Shown: in pieces, positions 8,605 through 16,716 of the stretch
Layout of the letters: the number at the start of each line of letters is the position of its first letter
Numbering within the stretch: position 1 is the first letter of the stretch
NCBI RefSeq assembly: GCF_037154015.1
Contig: NZ_JBANRL010000001.1
Coordinates: 2,356,001-2,420,000 of the forward strand
Direction: 5' to 3'
DNA from: Altererythrobacter aquiaggeris
GTDB lineage: Bacteria > Pseudomonadota > Alphaproteobacteria > Sphingomonadales > Sphingomonadaceae
Length of the DNA stretch: 64,000 nucleotides
Notes under the pieces: generated by a model
The model's input: the letters and a program-made list of their open reading frames with translations, nothing else
What the model was told of the DNA's origin: nothing
The model's database searches: none
Translations under genes and position numbers: made by a program

Positions 8605-9390
8605 TTAAGGGAGGGTTGCGGCCAAGTCAAGATATGCGAGCTTTGGCGGAGCAACTTCTTCGCGCGCATTCAGCCATTGCCCCATGTCGTCACCGCTCAG
8701 CCATCTGGCATCCTTATTGGCAGCCGAATTGGTCATCGCATAGAACGCCGCTGCCTCTGCCCCCGTCATCCCCATTTCGCGGTAATATTCGAGGTAAATA
8801 CGGTTTTGCTCGGCATTCATCGCAAAGTCCGACGGCCCGCGCCCCAATTCATCCATCCAGGCATGCACTGCAAACTCGGCGTTTTCGTCCATCCTTCGTT
8901 TGGCCCCGGCGAGAAATAATTCCACCGCGCCCGAACGCACCGAACCGCCGGCCGGAACCACGGTGGTGATACCCGCCGAGCGAATCATCCGGCCAACCGC
9001 CAGATTCGCGCGGTCGTCATCGGTGCCGGGACAGTCGATCATCTCGAGCGTGGCGATTTGCGGATAATCGCGCAGCATGGCGCCAAACTGGCCGGGGCTG
9101 AGCGCGCCTGTCGCATCGACCAGCGCGGCACGGCCATCATCCAGCACGCGGAACGGGCCGTAGGCAGCAATGCCCTGCGGGATAGCTGCAGGGCCATGAC
9201 TGGAAGGCTGTGCCGCTTTGAGATCGACGAACCGCTGCGAGCCGACTTCGACCCATTCGCCGTTCACCCACTCTTCCACAATCACGCGCTCGGTAACAAC
9301 CTGCGCAGCAGCGGGTGCGGCCAAAATAGTGGCGCATACGATAAACGGCGCGATAAACGGGGCGATAAACAGGTTGGTCAGCGTGCGCAT
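8605..9390 (-). CDS. exported ClpP/crotonase-fold protein (putative periplasmic serine hydrolase)
   Basis: A 261-residue protein from the ATG at 9390 ([11 protein letters not shown]), with a signal peptide cleaved after AAA-Q near residue 30. The core resembles predicted periplasmic ClpP-like proteins (COG3904-like): a beta-strand [28 protein letters not shown] with candidate nucleophile Ser153 (or Ser150), and EFAVHAW with candidate His176. Function of the family is not established. An upstream ATG (9423) would add 11 residues but spoil the signal peptide. The signal peptide hydrophobic core contains a duplicated FIAP unit. Confidence 0.7.
   Translation of the reverse strand: MRTLTNLFIAPFIAPFIVCATILAAPAAAQVVTERVIVEEWVNGEWVEVGSQRFVDLKAAQPSSHGPAAIPQGIAAYGPFRVLDDGRAALVDATGALSPGQFGAMLRDYPQIATLEMIDCPGTDDDRANLAVGRMIRSAGITTVVPAGGSVRSGAVELFLAGAKRRMDENAEFAVHAWMDELGRGPSDFAMNAEQNRIYLEYYREMGMTGAEAAAFYAMTNSAANKDARWLSGDDMGQWLNAREEVAPPKLAYLDLAATLP
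9339..9370 (-). repeat. 12-bp in-frame tandem repeat in a signal peptide
   Basis: On the plus strand the unit cgataaacggcg is repeated 2.7 times (9339-9350, 9351-9362, 9363-9370). It encodes the duplicated FIAP residues in the hydrophobic core of the signal peptide of the ClpP-like protein. Because the period is a multiple of three, slippage would lengthen or shorten the core by four residues without a frameshift. Confidence 0.85.
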
Positions 9391-9498
9391 GGCCAGCCTT
9401 GTGGCGCACCCCGTCTTGCGCAATTGCCAACCGGAATGCTTTCAATCCGGTTACTGCGGGCATTTTGTGACCGGCCCCACTCGACAGGGCAGCGATTA

Positions 9499-9529
9499 AC
9501 CCCCAGAAGATGCGCGACAATCTGGGGGT
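9499..9529 (+). promoter_or_regulatory. 9-bp inverted repeat covering the comM ribosome-binding region
   Basis: ACCCCCAGA (9499-9507) and TCTGGGGGT (9521-9529) are perfect complements separated by 13 bases. The 3' arm carries the only G-rich Shine-Dalgarno-like stretch before the comM GTG at 9538, so the hairpin could hide the ribosome-binding site, or the dyad could be an operator. There is no T-run, so a terminator is unlikely. Confidence 0.5.
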
Positions 9530-9537
9530 CGTAAAAC

Positions 9538-11046
9538 GTGGTCGCACTCGTATCGACAGTAGCCTATCTGGGCTTGGAGGCGCGTGCCGTGGAGGTGCAG
9601 TGCCAAATCGCGCCGGGGATGCCGCGCTTTGCCGTGGTCGGCCTGCCTGACAAGGCTGTGGGCGAAAGCCGCGAGCGGGTTCAATCCGCACTGTCGGCCA
9701 TGGGTCTATCGCTGCCGCCCAAGCGCATAACGATCAATCTTTCGCCGGCCGATTTGCCCAAGGAAGGTTCGCATTACGACTTGCCCATCGCGCTGGCTCT
9801 GCTGGCGGCGATGGGCGTGACCGATGCCGAACAGCTGGCCGAATGGGTCGCGGTGGGAGAGCTTTCGCTGGATGGCCGCGTGGTGGCATCACCCGGTGTG
9901 CTGCTGGCAGCGATCCATGCCAGCGGCGAGGAGAAGGGCCTGATCTGCCCTGCCGTTCAAGGCGCAGAAGCACGCTGGGCGAGCGGCATACCCGTTTGTG
10001 CCGCGCCCGACCTCGTCAGCCTGCTCAACCATTTCAAGGGAACACAGCTGCTGCCCGAGCCGCAAGCCGGCGAGGCACCGGAACCGGCCTCCGGGCCCGA
10101 TCTCAAGCGGGTCAAAGGTCAGGAAACCGCCAAGCGCGCGCTCGAAATTGCGGCCGCAGGCGGGCATAATTTGCTGATGGTCGGCCCTCCCGGCGCGGGA
10201 AAAAGCCTGCTGGCATCGTGCCTGCCGGGAATATTGCCCCAGCTCACCCCCGCCGAAGCGCTCGAAACATCGATGGTCGCATCGGTTGCCGGTCTGCTCG
10301 AGGGTGGGCGCATCAACCGGACCCGGCCATTTCGCGATCCGCATCATTCGGCATCGATGGCCGCGCTGACGGGCGGCGGGCTGAAGGTAAAACCGGGCGA
10401 AGTCAGTCTGGCGCATCTGGGCGTACTGTTCCTTGACGAATTGCCCGAATTTCAGCGGGCGGTGCTCGATTCGCTGCGCCAGCCGCTCGAAACCGGCGAA
10501 GTCAGTGTCGCGCGGGCCAATGCCCATGTGACCTTTCCGGCCAATGTCCAGCTGGTAGCCGCCATGAACCCTTGTCGCTGCGGCCATCTTGGCGATCCGG
10601 CGCTGGCCTGCAGCCGCGCGCCGCGCTGTGCGGCTGACTATCAAAGCAAGGTGTCCGGCCCGCTGCTCGACAGGATCGATCTGCACGTCGAAGTCGATCC
10701 CGTCAGCGCGCGCGATCTGTCATTGCCGCCGCCCGCCGAAGGCAGCGCCGAAGTGGGCGCACGCGTCGCCGCTGCACGCACATTGCAAACCGCCCGGCTG
10801 GCCGGAACAAAAATGCGCAGCAATGCCGATCTGGATGGCGACGCGCTCGAACAGCACGCCACACCTGACGAGGCTGGCCGCAAACTGTTGCTGCAGGCCG
10901 CCGACACCATGCGCCTGACCGCCCGCGCCTATACGCGCATCCTGCGCGTGGCGCGCACAATTGCCGATCTGGGCGGGGCTGACACGGTCGGCCGCATCCA
11001 TGTGGCCGAGGCGCTGAGTTACCGCCGCCAACCGCCGCGCGCGTAA
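9538..11046 (+). CDS. comM: YifB/ComM-family Mg-chelatase-like AAA+ ATPase
   Basis: A 502-residue cytosolic AAA+ helicase-like protein; ComM promotes branch migration during natural transformation in other bacteria. An N-terminal Lon-like/ChlI domain (residues 20-165) precedes the ATPase: Walker A GPPGAGKS (216-223), Walker B VLFLDELPEF (Asp300), MNPCRCGHLGD sensor/zinc-like segment, and the C-terminal Mg_chelatase_C domain ending ALSYRRQPP. Start is GTG at 9538, since MVALVSTVAYLGLEA matches the family's start. Whether this host is transformable cannot be said; the gene is widespread in non-competent bacteria too. Confidence 0.93.
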   Translation: MVALVSTVAYLGLEARAVEVQCQIAPGMPRFAVVGLPDKAVGESRERVQSALSAMGLSLPPKRITINLSPADLPKEGSHYDLPIALALLAAMGVTDAEQLAEWVAVGELSLDGRVVASPGVLLAAIHASGEEKGLICPAVQGAEARWASGIPVCAAPDLVSLLNHFKGTQLLPEPQAGEAPEPASGPDLKRVKGQETAKRALEIAAAGGHNLLMVGPPGAGKSLLASCLPGILPQLTPAEALETSMVASVAGLLEGGRINRTRPFRDPHHSASMAALTGGGLKVKPGEVSLAHLGVLFLDELPEFQRAVLDSLRQPLETGEVSVARANAHVTFPANVQLVAAMNPCRCGHLGDPALACSRAPRCAADYQSKVSGPLLDRIDLHVEVDPVSARDLSLPPPAEGSAEVGARVAAARTLQTARLAGTKMRSNADLDGDALEQHATPDEAGRKLLLQAADTMRLTARAYTRILRVARTIADLGGADTVGRIHVAEALSYRRQPPRA

Positions 11047-11235
11047 TGGCAGGGCGAGGCATCAGTATGCACTGGTGTGCGCGTTGCGTGTGCTGTAACC
11101 ATTGGTTTTTACCCGGTACGGCAGTTACGCTGCGCCCGCGCCGGTTCTGACGCTAACTCTACTCTGACGAAATTATCCCGACAGGCGCATTGGCCCGATT
11201 GCAACAGCACTGTTTTGATATGGAAAGGTTGCCGG

Positions 11236-12879
11236 ATGGAATCGATCGGTGGACATCTCGGTGAAATGCAGCGCAAACCGCTGTCGGACGAGCATGTGGA
11301 GGCAATCCGCGCCATCGCGACCGAAGCGAGTTACCAGCCCGGTGATATGGTCGCGGAAGTGGGCGATCCGATGGACAGGTTCGTCTATGTCCTGGGCGGC
11401 GAGATCGAAGTCGTCGATCCCTATACCGGAGGAAGATTGATCGAATCTGCGCTCGGCCCGACCCAGTTCATGGGCGAGTTGGCGTTTCTGAATGCAGGCA
11501 GCTTCACGCTCCCGATGCGGGCCGCCAAAAACACCCGGACACTTGAAGTTCCCCGTCGTGAAATGCTCGATCTGATGTCCAAGATACCGGAATTGTCGGA
11601 TCACATCATCACTGTCTTTCTCGCGCGGCGGCGTTCGCAATTCGAGGAAGGCCGCAGCTCGATCACGCTGATCGGCGCCGAACAGGACGATGCCGTCCGG
11701 CGGATTGCCAGCTTTCTGTCGCGCAACCGTGTCCCGTTCCAGTCGTTTGAACTCGATGCTTCGGACGAAGAAGCCATCCGGCTGTGCAATCTGGCGGACA
11801 ACACTCCGGCAGTGATCTTCAATGTCGATGAAGTGATCGAGGATCCCACGCCTTACAAGATTGCCAAGCTGCTGGGGCTGAACCTCAATATCCTCGATAC
11901 CGAGCCGATCGACCTGCTGATTGTCGGCGGCGGGCCGGCGGGCGTTGCGGCCGGGGTCTATGCCGGGGCCGAAGGGCTCAAAGCCATGGTGGTGGAGGAT
12001 GCGGCAATCGGCGGACAGGCGGGTACTTCCAGCCGGATCGAAAACTATATGGGCTTCCCGACGGGAATTTCGGGGGCGGACCTGGTCTATCGCGGCCAGA
12101 TACAGGCGATGAAATTCGGCACACGGTTTGTCATGCCGCGGCGGGTTATCGAATTGATCCGCTGCGAGGATGGCAGTTTTTGCGCCAAGCTGGATCACGG
12201 CGACCAGCTATGTGCCACCGCGGTGCTGGTGGCGACGGGTGTGCAATATCGCAAACTGCCGATCACCAATCTTGGCCGGTTCGAAGGGCGCGGCGTCTAT
12301 TACGCCGCGACCGAGATGGAATCGCGGCTTTGCGGCAAGAAAAACGCGGTGATTATCGGGGGAGGCAATTCTGCCGGACAAGCCGCGATGTATCTGTCGC
12401 GCACAGCCAACCATGTGCATATTCTGGTGCGCGACGAGAGTCTGGCCGAATCGATGTCATCCTATTTGTCGGAACGCCTGCTGGCGGATGACAAGATCAC
12501 GATCCACTACAAGACCGAGGCGAAATCGCTCGGGGGAGACGATTGGCTGGACGCGGTCACGCTGAAGACGCCTGATGGCGAAAGCGAGCTGGAGTGCGGC
12601 GCATTATTCGTGATGGTCGGGGCAGCGCCCAATACCGGATGGCTATCGGGGCTGGTGGAACTTGACGACAAGGGGTTTGTAAAATCGGGCGGTTCCGTCG
12701 GCCGGCCGGATCCCTTTGGCACATCGGCAGACGGTATCTACGCGGTTGGCGACGTGCGCCATAATTCGGTAAAACGCGTGGCATCCAGCGTTGGAGAAGG
12801 CTCGGTGGTGGTTTCCGCGATCTGGAAATACGTCTCGGAATTCAGGGACGGCAAGCGCGACAAGCGGGGTAGCGCCTGA
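11236..12879 (+). CDS. cyclic-nucleotide-binding / thioredoxin-like / TrxR-like flavoprotein lacking the CxxC
   Basis: A 547-residue three-domain protein starting at ATG 11236 (MESIGGHLGEM, purine-rich GGAAAGG upstream). Residues 15-130 form a cNMP-binding-like domain (YQPGDMVAEVGD, FMGELAFLNAG); 142-220 a glutaredoxin/thioredoxin-like domain (SITLIGAEQDDAVRRI, TPAVIF); 225-547 a thioredoxin-reductase-like FAD/NAD domain (IVGGGPAGVAAG at 229-240, IIGGGNSAGQAA, GIYAVGDV). The TrxR redox motif CATC is replaced by AATE at 357-360, so it cannot reduce thioredoxin by the usual route. Such multidomain proteins recur in alphaproteobacteria and actinobacteria without settled function. Confidence 0.88.
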   Translation: MESIGGHLGEMQRKPLSDEHVEAIRAIATEASYQPGDMVAEVGDPMDRFVYVLGGEIEVVDPYTGGRLIESALGPTQFMGELAFLNAGSFTLPMRAAKNTRTLEVPRREMLDLMSKIPELSDHIITVFLARRRSQFEEGRSSITLIGAEQDDAVRRIASFLSRNRVPFQSFELDASDEEAIRLCNLADNTPAVIFNVDEVIEDPTPYKIAKLLGLNLNILDTEPIDLLIVGGGPAGVAAGVYAGAEGLKAMVVEDAAIGGQAGTSSRIENYMGFPTGISGADLVYRGQIQAMKFGTRFVMPRRVIELIRCEDGSFCAKLDHGDQLCATAVLVATGVQYRKLPITNLGRFEGRGVYYAATEMESRLCGKKNAVIIGGGNSAGQAAMYLSRTANHVHILVRDESLAESMSSYLSERLLADDKITIHYKTEAKSLGGDDWLDAVTLKTPDGESELECGALFVMVGAAPNTGWLSGLVELDDKGFVKSGGSVGRPDPFGTSADGIYAVGDVRHNSVKRVASSVGEGSVVVSAIWKYVSEFRDGKRDKRGSA

Positions 12880-12896
12880 CTATCTAGTGGTGATGA

Positions 12897-13394
12897 CTAC
12901 TCGGCAGCTGCAATCGCGGCTTCGGAACCGTCGCCGCGAACACCCAGCTTGTCGCGCGGCTGAAGATACAGATCGGCAGGTCCGATCACACGGCCATCAT
13001 GCGCGCGGATCGCAATCGGGCCGATCGGCAAACGGTCACGCTCATCAACCAGAACCGGGTCTTCGATCACTTCGAAACCGTATTTCTGGCCCCACTGGCG
13101 CAGCGCCAGCATCGCGGGAAGCAGATCGAGCCCTTTTTCCGTCAGGCGATATTCGATGCGGCGGCGATCATCGGCGCAAGGCTGACGATCGAGAATTTCA
13201 TGTTCGACCAGTTTGCCAAGACGGCTGGACAGGATGTTTCGCGCAATCCCCAGTTCGCTGAGGAAATCCTCGAAATGATACACGCCGTTGAAGGAGGCGC
13301 GCAAAATCATGAATGACCAGCGTTCACCCATGACCTCCAGCGCTTCAGGCAGCCCGCAGGCCAAATCGCGTAACGGCTCTCTCAGTTCACCCAT
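12897..13394 (-). CDS. HxlR-family winged-helix transcriptional regulator
   Basis: A 165-residue DNA-binding protein. The HxlR core is present: LACGLPEALEVMGERWSFMILR (with Cys13, the position used for thiol sensing in some relatives), FEDFLSELGIARNILSSRLGKLV as recognition helix region, and the wing DDRRRIEYRLTEKG. A further 55 residues follow the usual ~110-residue domain. It is divergent from the CC_3452-type secreted protein, and the space between them holds a long palindrome, a natural candidate for its operator. Confidence 0.92.
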   Translation of the reverse strand: MGELREPLRDLACGLPEALEVMGERWSFMILRASFNGVYHFEDFLSELGIARNILSSRLGKLVEHEILDRQPCADDRRRIEYRLTEKGLDLLPAMLALRQWGQKYGFEVIEDPVLVDERDRLPIGPIAIRAHDGRVIGPADLYLQPRDKLGVRGDGSEAAIAAAE

Positions 13395-13444
13395 GCATCA
13401 CCTTTCGAACATCGTTCTACCGACAAATTAGCATCCTACAATTT

Positions 13445-13482
13445 TAAACTAAGTTTTAGGTTGCAACTTAATACTTAGTTTA
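13445..13482. promoter_or_regulatory. 38-bp palindromic operator between hxlR-type gene and secreted-protein gene
   Basis: TAAACTAAG (13445-13453) and CTTAGTTTA (13474-13482) are perfect inverted arms. The centre is the palindrome TTGCAA (13461-13466) on the same axis, and the intervening 7-base segments are also largely complementary. The dyad lies 51 bp from the HxlR start and 68 bp from the ATG of the secreted protein and is AT-rich in a GC-rich window. HxlR-family regulators commonly bind such symmetric sites and repress divergent genes; assignment to this regulator is inference. Confidence 0.75.
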
Positions 13483-13549
13483 GTAGGTAGTGATTCGCAA
13501 CTGGTTGTTGAATGCAACTGGAAATCGCATCTACAAAAGGAAAGTGAAC

Positions 13550-13891
13550 ATGACCCTCTCCCCCGTTACCCGCCCGTTCCGCTCCCTTGCCATCACAGCG
13601 ATTGCAGGATTGATCACGGTCACCACATTCGCCGCCACTGTTTCTCCCGCGCTGGCAGGTCAGGGCGTTTATTACCGCGCCGAACTCGCCGCCCCGGTCG
13701 AAAATACCAGGGAAGTCGTCGGCGGCGTTCTATGGATTTGCGAAGGCACGTCCTGCATCGCCGGAAAGGGCGGCTCCCGCGCCGCATCGATGTGCAAACG
13801 CGTTGCCCGCGAATTCGGCGATGTCACCCGCTTCACAGCTGGACCGGACGGATTGTCCGCCGACAATATCGCCAAATGCAACGGCAACTAG
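13550..13891 (+). CDS. CC_3452-family small secreted cysteine protein
   Basis: A 113-residue protein from ATG 13550, preceded by a good Shine-Dalgarno (AAAGGAAAG). A signal peptide ends at ALA36, leaving a mature 77-residue protein with four cysteines (Cys64, 69, 82, 110), likely two disulfides. The pattern YYRAEL, then WICEGTSC, then MCKRVAREFGDVTRFTAGPDGL, then KCN fits the CC_3452 family seen in Caulobacter and sphingomonads, whose function is unknown. An upstream in-frame ATG (13490) would spoil the signal peptide. Divergent from an HxlR regulator across a palindrome. Confidence 0.85.
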   Translation: MTLSPVTRPFRSLAITAIAGLITVTTFAATVSPALAGQGVYYRAELAAPVENTREVVGGVLWICEGTSCIAGKGGSRAASMCKRVAREFGDVTRFTAGPDGLSADNIAKCNGN

Positions 13892-13949
13892 TCTGACCCT
13901 GTCCCCCGCCCGGCACTCTCTCCAGATCCATTCGCCGGGCACATACTAG

Positions 13950-13980
13950 CCCTCGTCCTTAACCCGGACGGGGGCATTTT
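13950..13980 (+). terminator. terminator after the CC_3452-type gene
   Basis: CCCTCGTCC (13950-13958) pairs with GGACGGGGG (13966-13974) with one G-U pair and a 7-base loop; CATTTT follows. It also lies tail-to-tail with the HAD-hydrolase gene. Confidence 0.7.
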
Positions 13981-14596
13981 ATTCGAGAAATCCCTGCTCG
14001 ATCAGCGCCGCCTCCAGCGAGACCGCATCGCGAAAGAGATGCGCCTGCCAGCCGCATTCGCGCGCCGCGATCACATTGGGCTCGCTGTCATCGATGAAGA
14101 ACAGGTTGCGCGCCTCGCGCCCGAAACGCTGCTGTGCCAGCCGGTATATCGCATGGTCCGGCTTGGCGAGCTTTTCAGCGCCTGACACAACTATATCCTC
14201 GAACAGATCGAGAGTGGGTTCGGTCGGGCGGAACATCGCCCAGAACTCCGTGCCGAAATTGGTCAGCGCAAACAGCGGAACGCCCGCCTCCGTCAGCCTG
14301 CCAACCAGAGCGTGCGTCCCGGCGACCCGTCCGGGAATGGTTTCGAGAAACCGCTGCGCATAGGCATCGAGCAGCGCGGCATATTGCGGAAACTGCGCCT
14401 TGCGCTCTGCCAGCATCGGCGCAAGCGGAAGCCCGGCGTCATGTTGGAAATGCCATTCCTGCGTCACGACATGGGTTACAAACCATTCAAGCTGCGCCGG
14501 ATCATCGATCAGCTTGGCATACAGATAGCGCAGATCCCACCGGACCAGCACGCGCCCGATATCGAAGACCACTGCGCGGGATGGATGCAGGGTCAT
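13979..14596 (-). CDS. HAD-superfamily hydrolase
   Basis: A 205-residue cytosolic haloacid-dehalogenase-like hydrolase. Motif I is VVFDIGRVLVRWD (nucleophile Asp12, with Gly14 where phosphatases of the DxD type have a second Asp, as in YihX-like members), motif II LFALTNFG, motif III Lys in EKLAKPD, and motif IV FFIDDSEPNV. Likely a small-molecule phosphatase or dehalogenase-like enzyme; substrate unknown. It is followed upstream on the same strand, after about 110 bp, by rpmJ. Confidence 0.88.
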   Translation of the reverse strand: MTLHPSRAVVFDIGRVLVRWDLRYLYAKLIDDPAQLEWFVTHVVTQEWHFQHDAGLPLAPMLAERKAQFPQYAALLDAYAQRFLETIPGRVAGTHALVGRLTEAGVPLFALTNFGTEFWAMFRPTEPTLDLFEDIVVSGAEKLAKPDHAIYRLAQQRFGREARNLFFIDDSEPNVIAARECGWQAHLFRDAVSLEAALIEQGFLE

Positions 14597-14638
14597 GGAT
14601 CAGTCCGGTCCTGTTAGCGCCAGAGACAGAAACGGCCC

Positions 14639-14661
14639 GCTCCCCATATACGGGGGCGAGC
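14639..14661 (-). terminator. possible terminator after rpmJ
   Basis: A GC-rich hairpin pairs GCTC plus a C-run with a G-run plus AGC around ATATAC about 50 bases past the rpmJ stop. Only an imperfect T-rich tail follows on the minus strand, so the call is weak. Confidence 0.35.
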
Positions 14662-14708
14662 CGGTTTCAGGCCGGATGCACGCGCAGTGCCTCCGGTGAC
14701 AGGACCGA

Positions 14709-14834
14709 TTAGCCCTGGCGCGCCTTGAAGCGGCGGTTGGTCTTGTTGATCACATAGGTGCGGCCGCGGCGACGGATCACGCGGCAATCACGATGGCGAT
14801 TTTTCAGCGACTTCAGGCTGTTGCGAACTTTCAT
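14709..14834 (-). CDS. rpmJ: 50S ribosomal protein L36
   Basis: A 41-residue protein starting [20 protein letters not shown] and ending NRRFKARQG, a complete bL36 of the longer alphaproteobacterial (YkgO-like) type. The zinc-ribbon cysteines of the short L36 type are reduced to one Cys, as expected for the C-minus paralogue. A longer reading frame upstream has no support. It stands alone between galE and the HAD hydrolase. Confidence 0.95.
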   Translation of the reverse strand: MKVRNSLKSLKNRHRDCRVIRRRGRTYVINKTNRRFKARQG

Positions 14835-14927
14835 TGATCTGCTTTCGGTAATTGTATGCGCGGGATATGGGCTCCCGGCGCTGAATTTCAAGTTCGGCCC
14901 TCTATGGATGGCACTGTGACAAGTCAA

Positions 14928-15932
14928 CTATAACCCGCGTTTTTGATCCAGAACCCGCTCCCACTGCAGGGCGTGCGCGACAATTGTGTCCAGATCGGCG
15001 TGTTTCGGCTCCCATCGCAGCGTTTCACGGATGCGCGCAGGGTCCGAAACCAGCGAATCGGGATCGCCCGCACGGCGCGGCTCCATAATCCGGTCGAGCC
15101 TCTGATTCGTGACCCGGTCAACCGCGTCCAGCACTTCCATAACCGAGAAGCCGCGCCCGTATCCGCAATTCATGGTCAGACAGCGCTCCGGCTGCCCGAT
15201 CAGCGCCTCCAGCGCCAGAACATGCGCGGCGGCCAGATCGGCAACATGGATATAGTCGCGCACGCCGGTACCGTCGGGTGTGTCGTAATCGGTGCCGAAT
15301 ACCGCGATGGATCCGCGCCGACCCAGTGCGGCTTCGACAGCGACCTTGATAAGATGCGTCGCCCCTGCGGTCGATTGGCCGGTGCGCGCTTGCGGATCGG
15401 CGCCTGCGACATTGAAATAACGCAGGATGCAGTAATTCAGATCGCTAACCGCCGCGGTGTCATGCAGCATCTGTTCGGTCATCAGTTTCGACCAGCCATA
15501 GGGGTTGATCGGCACAGCGGGGGTGTTTTCTGTTACGGGAGAAATAGCGGGGATCCCGTAAGTCGCCGCGGTCGAGCTGAAGATCATGTGCGGCACGCCG
15601 CCTTTGACAACGGCTTCGATCAAGGCGCGGCTCTTCACCGTGTTGTTTTCGTAATAGGCCAGCGGCTGTTCGACCGATTCGGGCACCACGACGGAGCCGG
15701 CAAAATGCATCACCGCGCCGATGCCCTGCTCGGCAATGATCCGCGCCAACAGATCGGCATCGGCAATATCGCCCTCGTAAAACGGTACATCGTCCGGCAC
15801 TGCGAAGCGGAAACCCGTCACCAGATTATCGATTACGGCCACCGGCCATCCGGCATCGCGCAGGGCAAGCACCGCGTGGCTGCCGATATATCCGGCACCG
15901 CCGGTAACCAGAACGGGAAGCTTTTGGGTCAT
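14928..15932 (-). CDS. galE: UDP-glucose 4-epimerase
   Basis: A 334-residue extended short-chain dehydrogenase interconverting UDP-glucose and UDP-galactose. NAD-binding TGGAGYIGSH is at residues 10-19; the catalytic residues are Ser120 (FSSTAATYG), Tyr145 and Lys149 (PYGWSK). Start chosen at ATG 15932 (MTQKLPVLVTGG); a GTG two codons upstream is also in frame. Divergent from the DUF4136 lipoprotein gene. Confidence 0.93.
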   Translation of the reverse strand: MTQKLPVLVTGGAGYIGSHAVLALRDAGWPVAVIDNLVTGFRFAVPDDVPFYEGDIADADLLARIIAEQGIGAVMHFAGSVVVPESVEQPLAYYENNTVKSRALIEAVVKGGVPHMIFSSTAATYGIPAISPVTENTPAVPINPYGWSKLMTEQMLHDTAAVSDLNYCILRYFNVAGADPQARTGQSTAGATHLIKVAVEAALGRRGSIAVFGTDYDTPDGTGVRDYIHVADLAAAHVLALEALIGQPERCLTMNCGYGRGFSVMEVLDAVDRVTNQRLDRIMEPRRAGDPDSLVSDPARIRETLRWEPKHADLDTIVAHALQWERVLDQKRGL

Positions 15933-16110
15933 GGCCACCCGTTAACAGCATCTGCTTGCAAAATGGTATAGGCCAGTTGCGGCAGGTTCAGGGCATTTCG
16001 CCTACTGTCTGCTCCGCTTCGCCATCGGGCCGCGATGCTTGCCAGCCGCACGGCAAAGGGCCAGATTGCGCTTCAATCCGTTTTCAGGTCGCAACATTGG
16101 GAGCAGACCA

Positions 16111-16716
16111 ATGCATTTTACGAAATTCGCCGCCGCCGCTTTATGTGCCGCCACCCTGTCCGCCTGTGTCACCCCGGTCGGGCCGGTGCAGGTCACCCGC
16201 TTCGTTGCTGACGATGCCCGCGCACAATTGGCAACCGGCACAATTGCAGTCATCAATGCGCCCGGCCCCGGCACCGGAACGCTCGAAGTCCAGAGCTACA
16301 AATCGGCGGTCGCGCGCGAACTGGTCCGGCTTGGCTATACCGAAGTGGGTGCTGCCGATGGCAGCCAGATCGCCGAAGTGCGGGTTGAACGCTTTGCCGA
16401 ACGTGACGGCCGCCGGCGCGGCCCCGTCAGCGTGGGGGTTGGCGGATCGACCGGATCCTATGGATCGGGTGTCGGCATGGGCGTGGGAATCAATCTGGGC
16501 GGCGGCAGCGGCGAACAGATCGCCACCGAACTGGGCGTGGTGATCCGCGACCGCGCCACCGGCCAGTCGGTCTGGGAAGGCCGCGCCAGTTTCGTAGTGG
16601 GGGAAAAGTCGCCGCTCGCCAGTACGCAATTGGGCGCAGCCGCTATGGCGCAGGCCCTGTTTGCCGAATTTCCGGGTAATGACGGCGAGACTGTAAGCGT
16701 AGAGGTTGCCGATTAA
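16111..16716 (+). CDS. DUF4136-family lipoprotein
   Basis: A 201-residue exported lipoprotein; the lipobox LSAC places the acylated cysteine at Cys19. DUF4136 features follow ([54 protein letters not shown]). A glycine-rich insert ([19 protein letters not shown]) sits in the middle. Role unknown; the family is widespread in proteobacterial envelopes. ATG 16111 ([12 protein letters not shown]) is chosen because the longer frame would bury the signal peptide. The stop TAA shares its last base with the ATG of the carboxypeptidase, so the two are translationally coupled. Confidence 0.85.
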   Translation: MHFTKFAAAALCAATLSACVTPVGPVQVTRFVADDARAQLATGTIAVINAPGPGTGTLEVQSYKSAVARELVRLGYTEVGAADGSQIAEVRVERFAERDGRRRGPVSVGVGGSTGSYGSGVGMGVGINLGGGSGEQIATELGVVIRDRATGQSVWEGRASFVVGEKSPLASTQLGAAAMAQALFAEFPGNDGETVSVEVAD

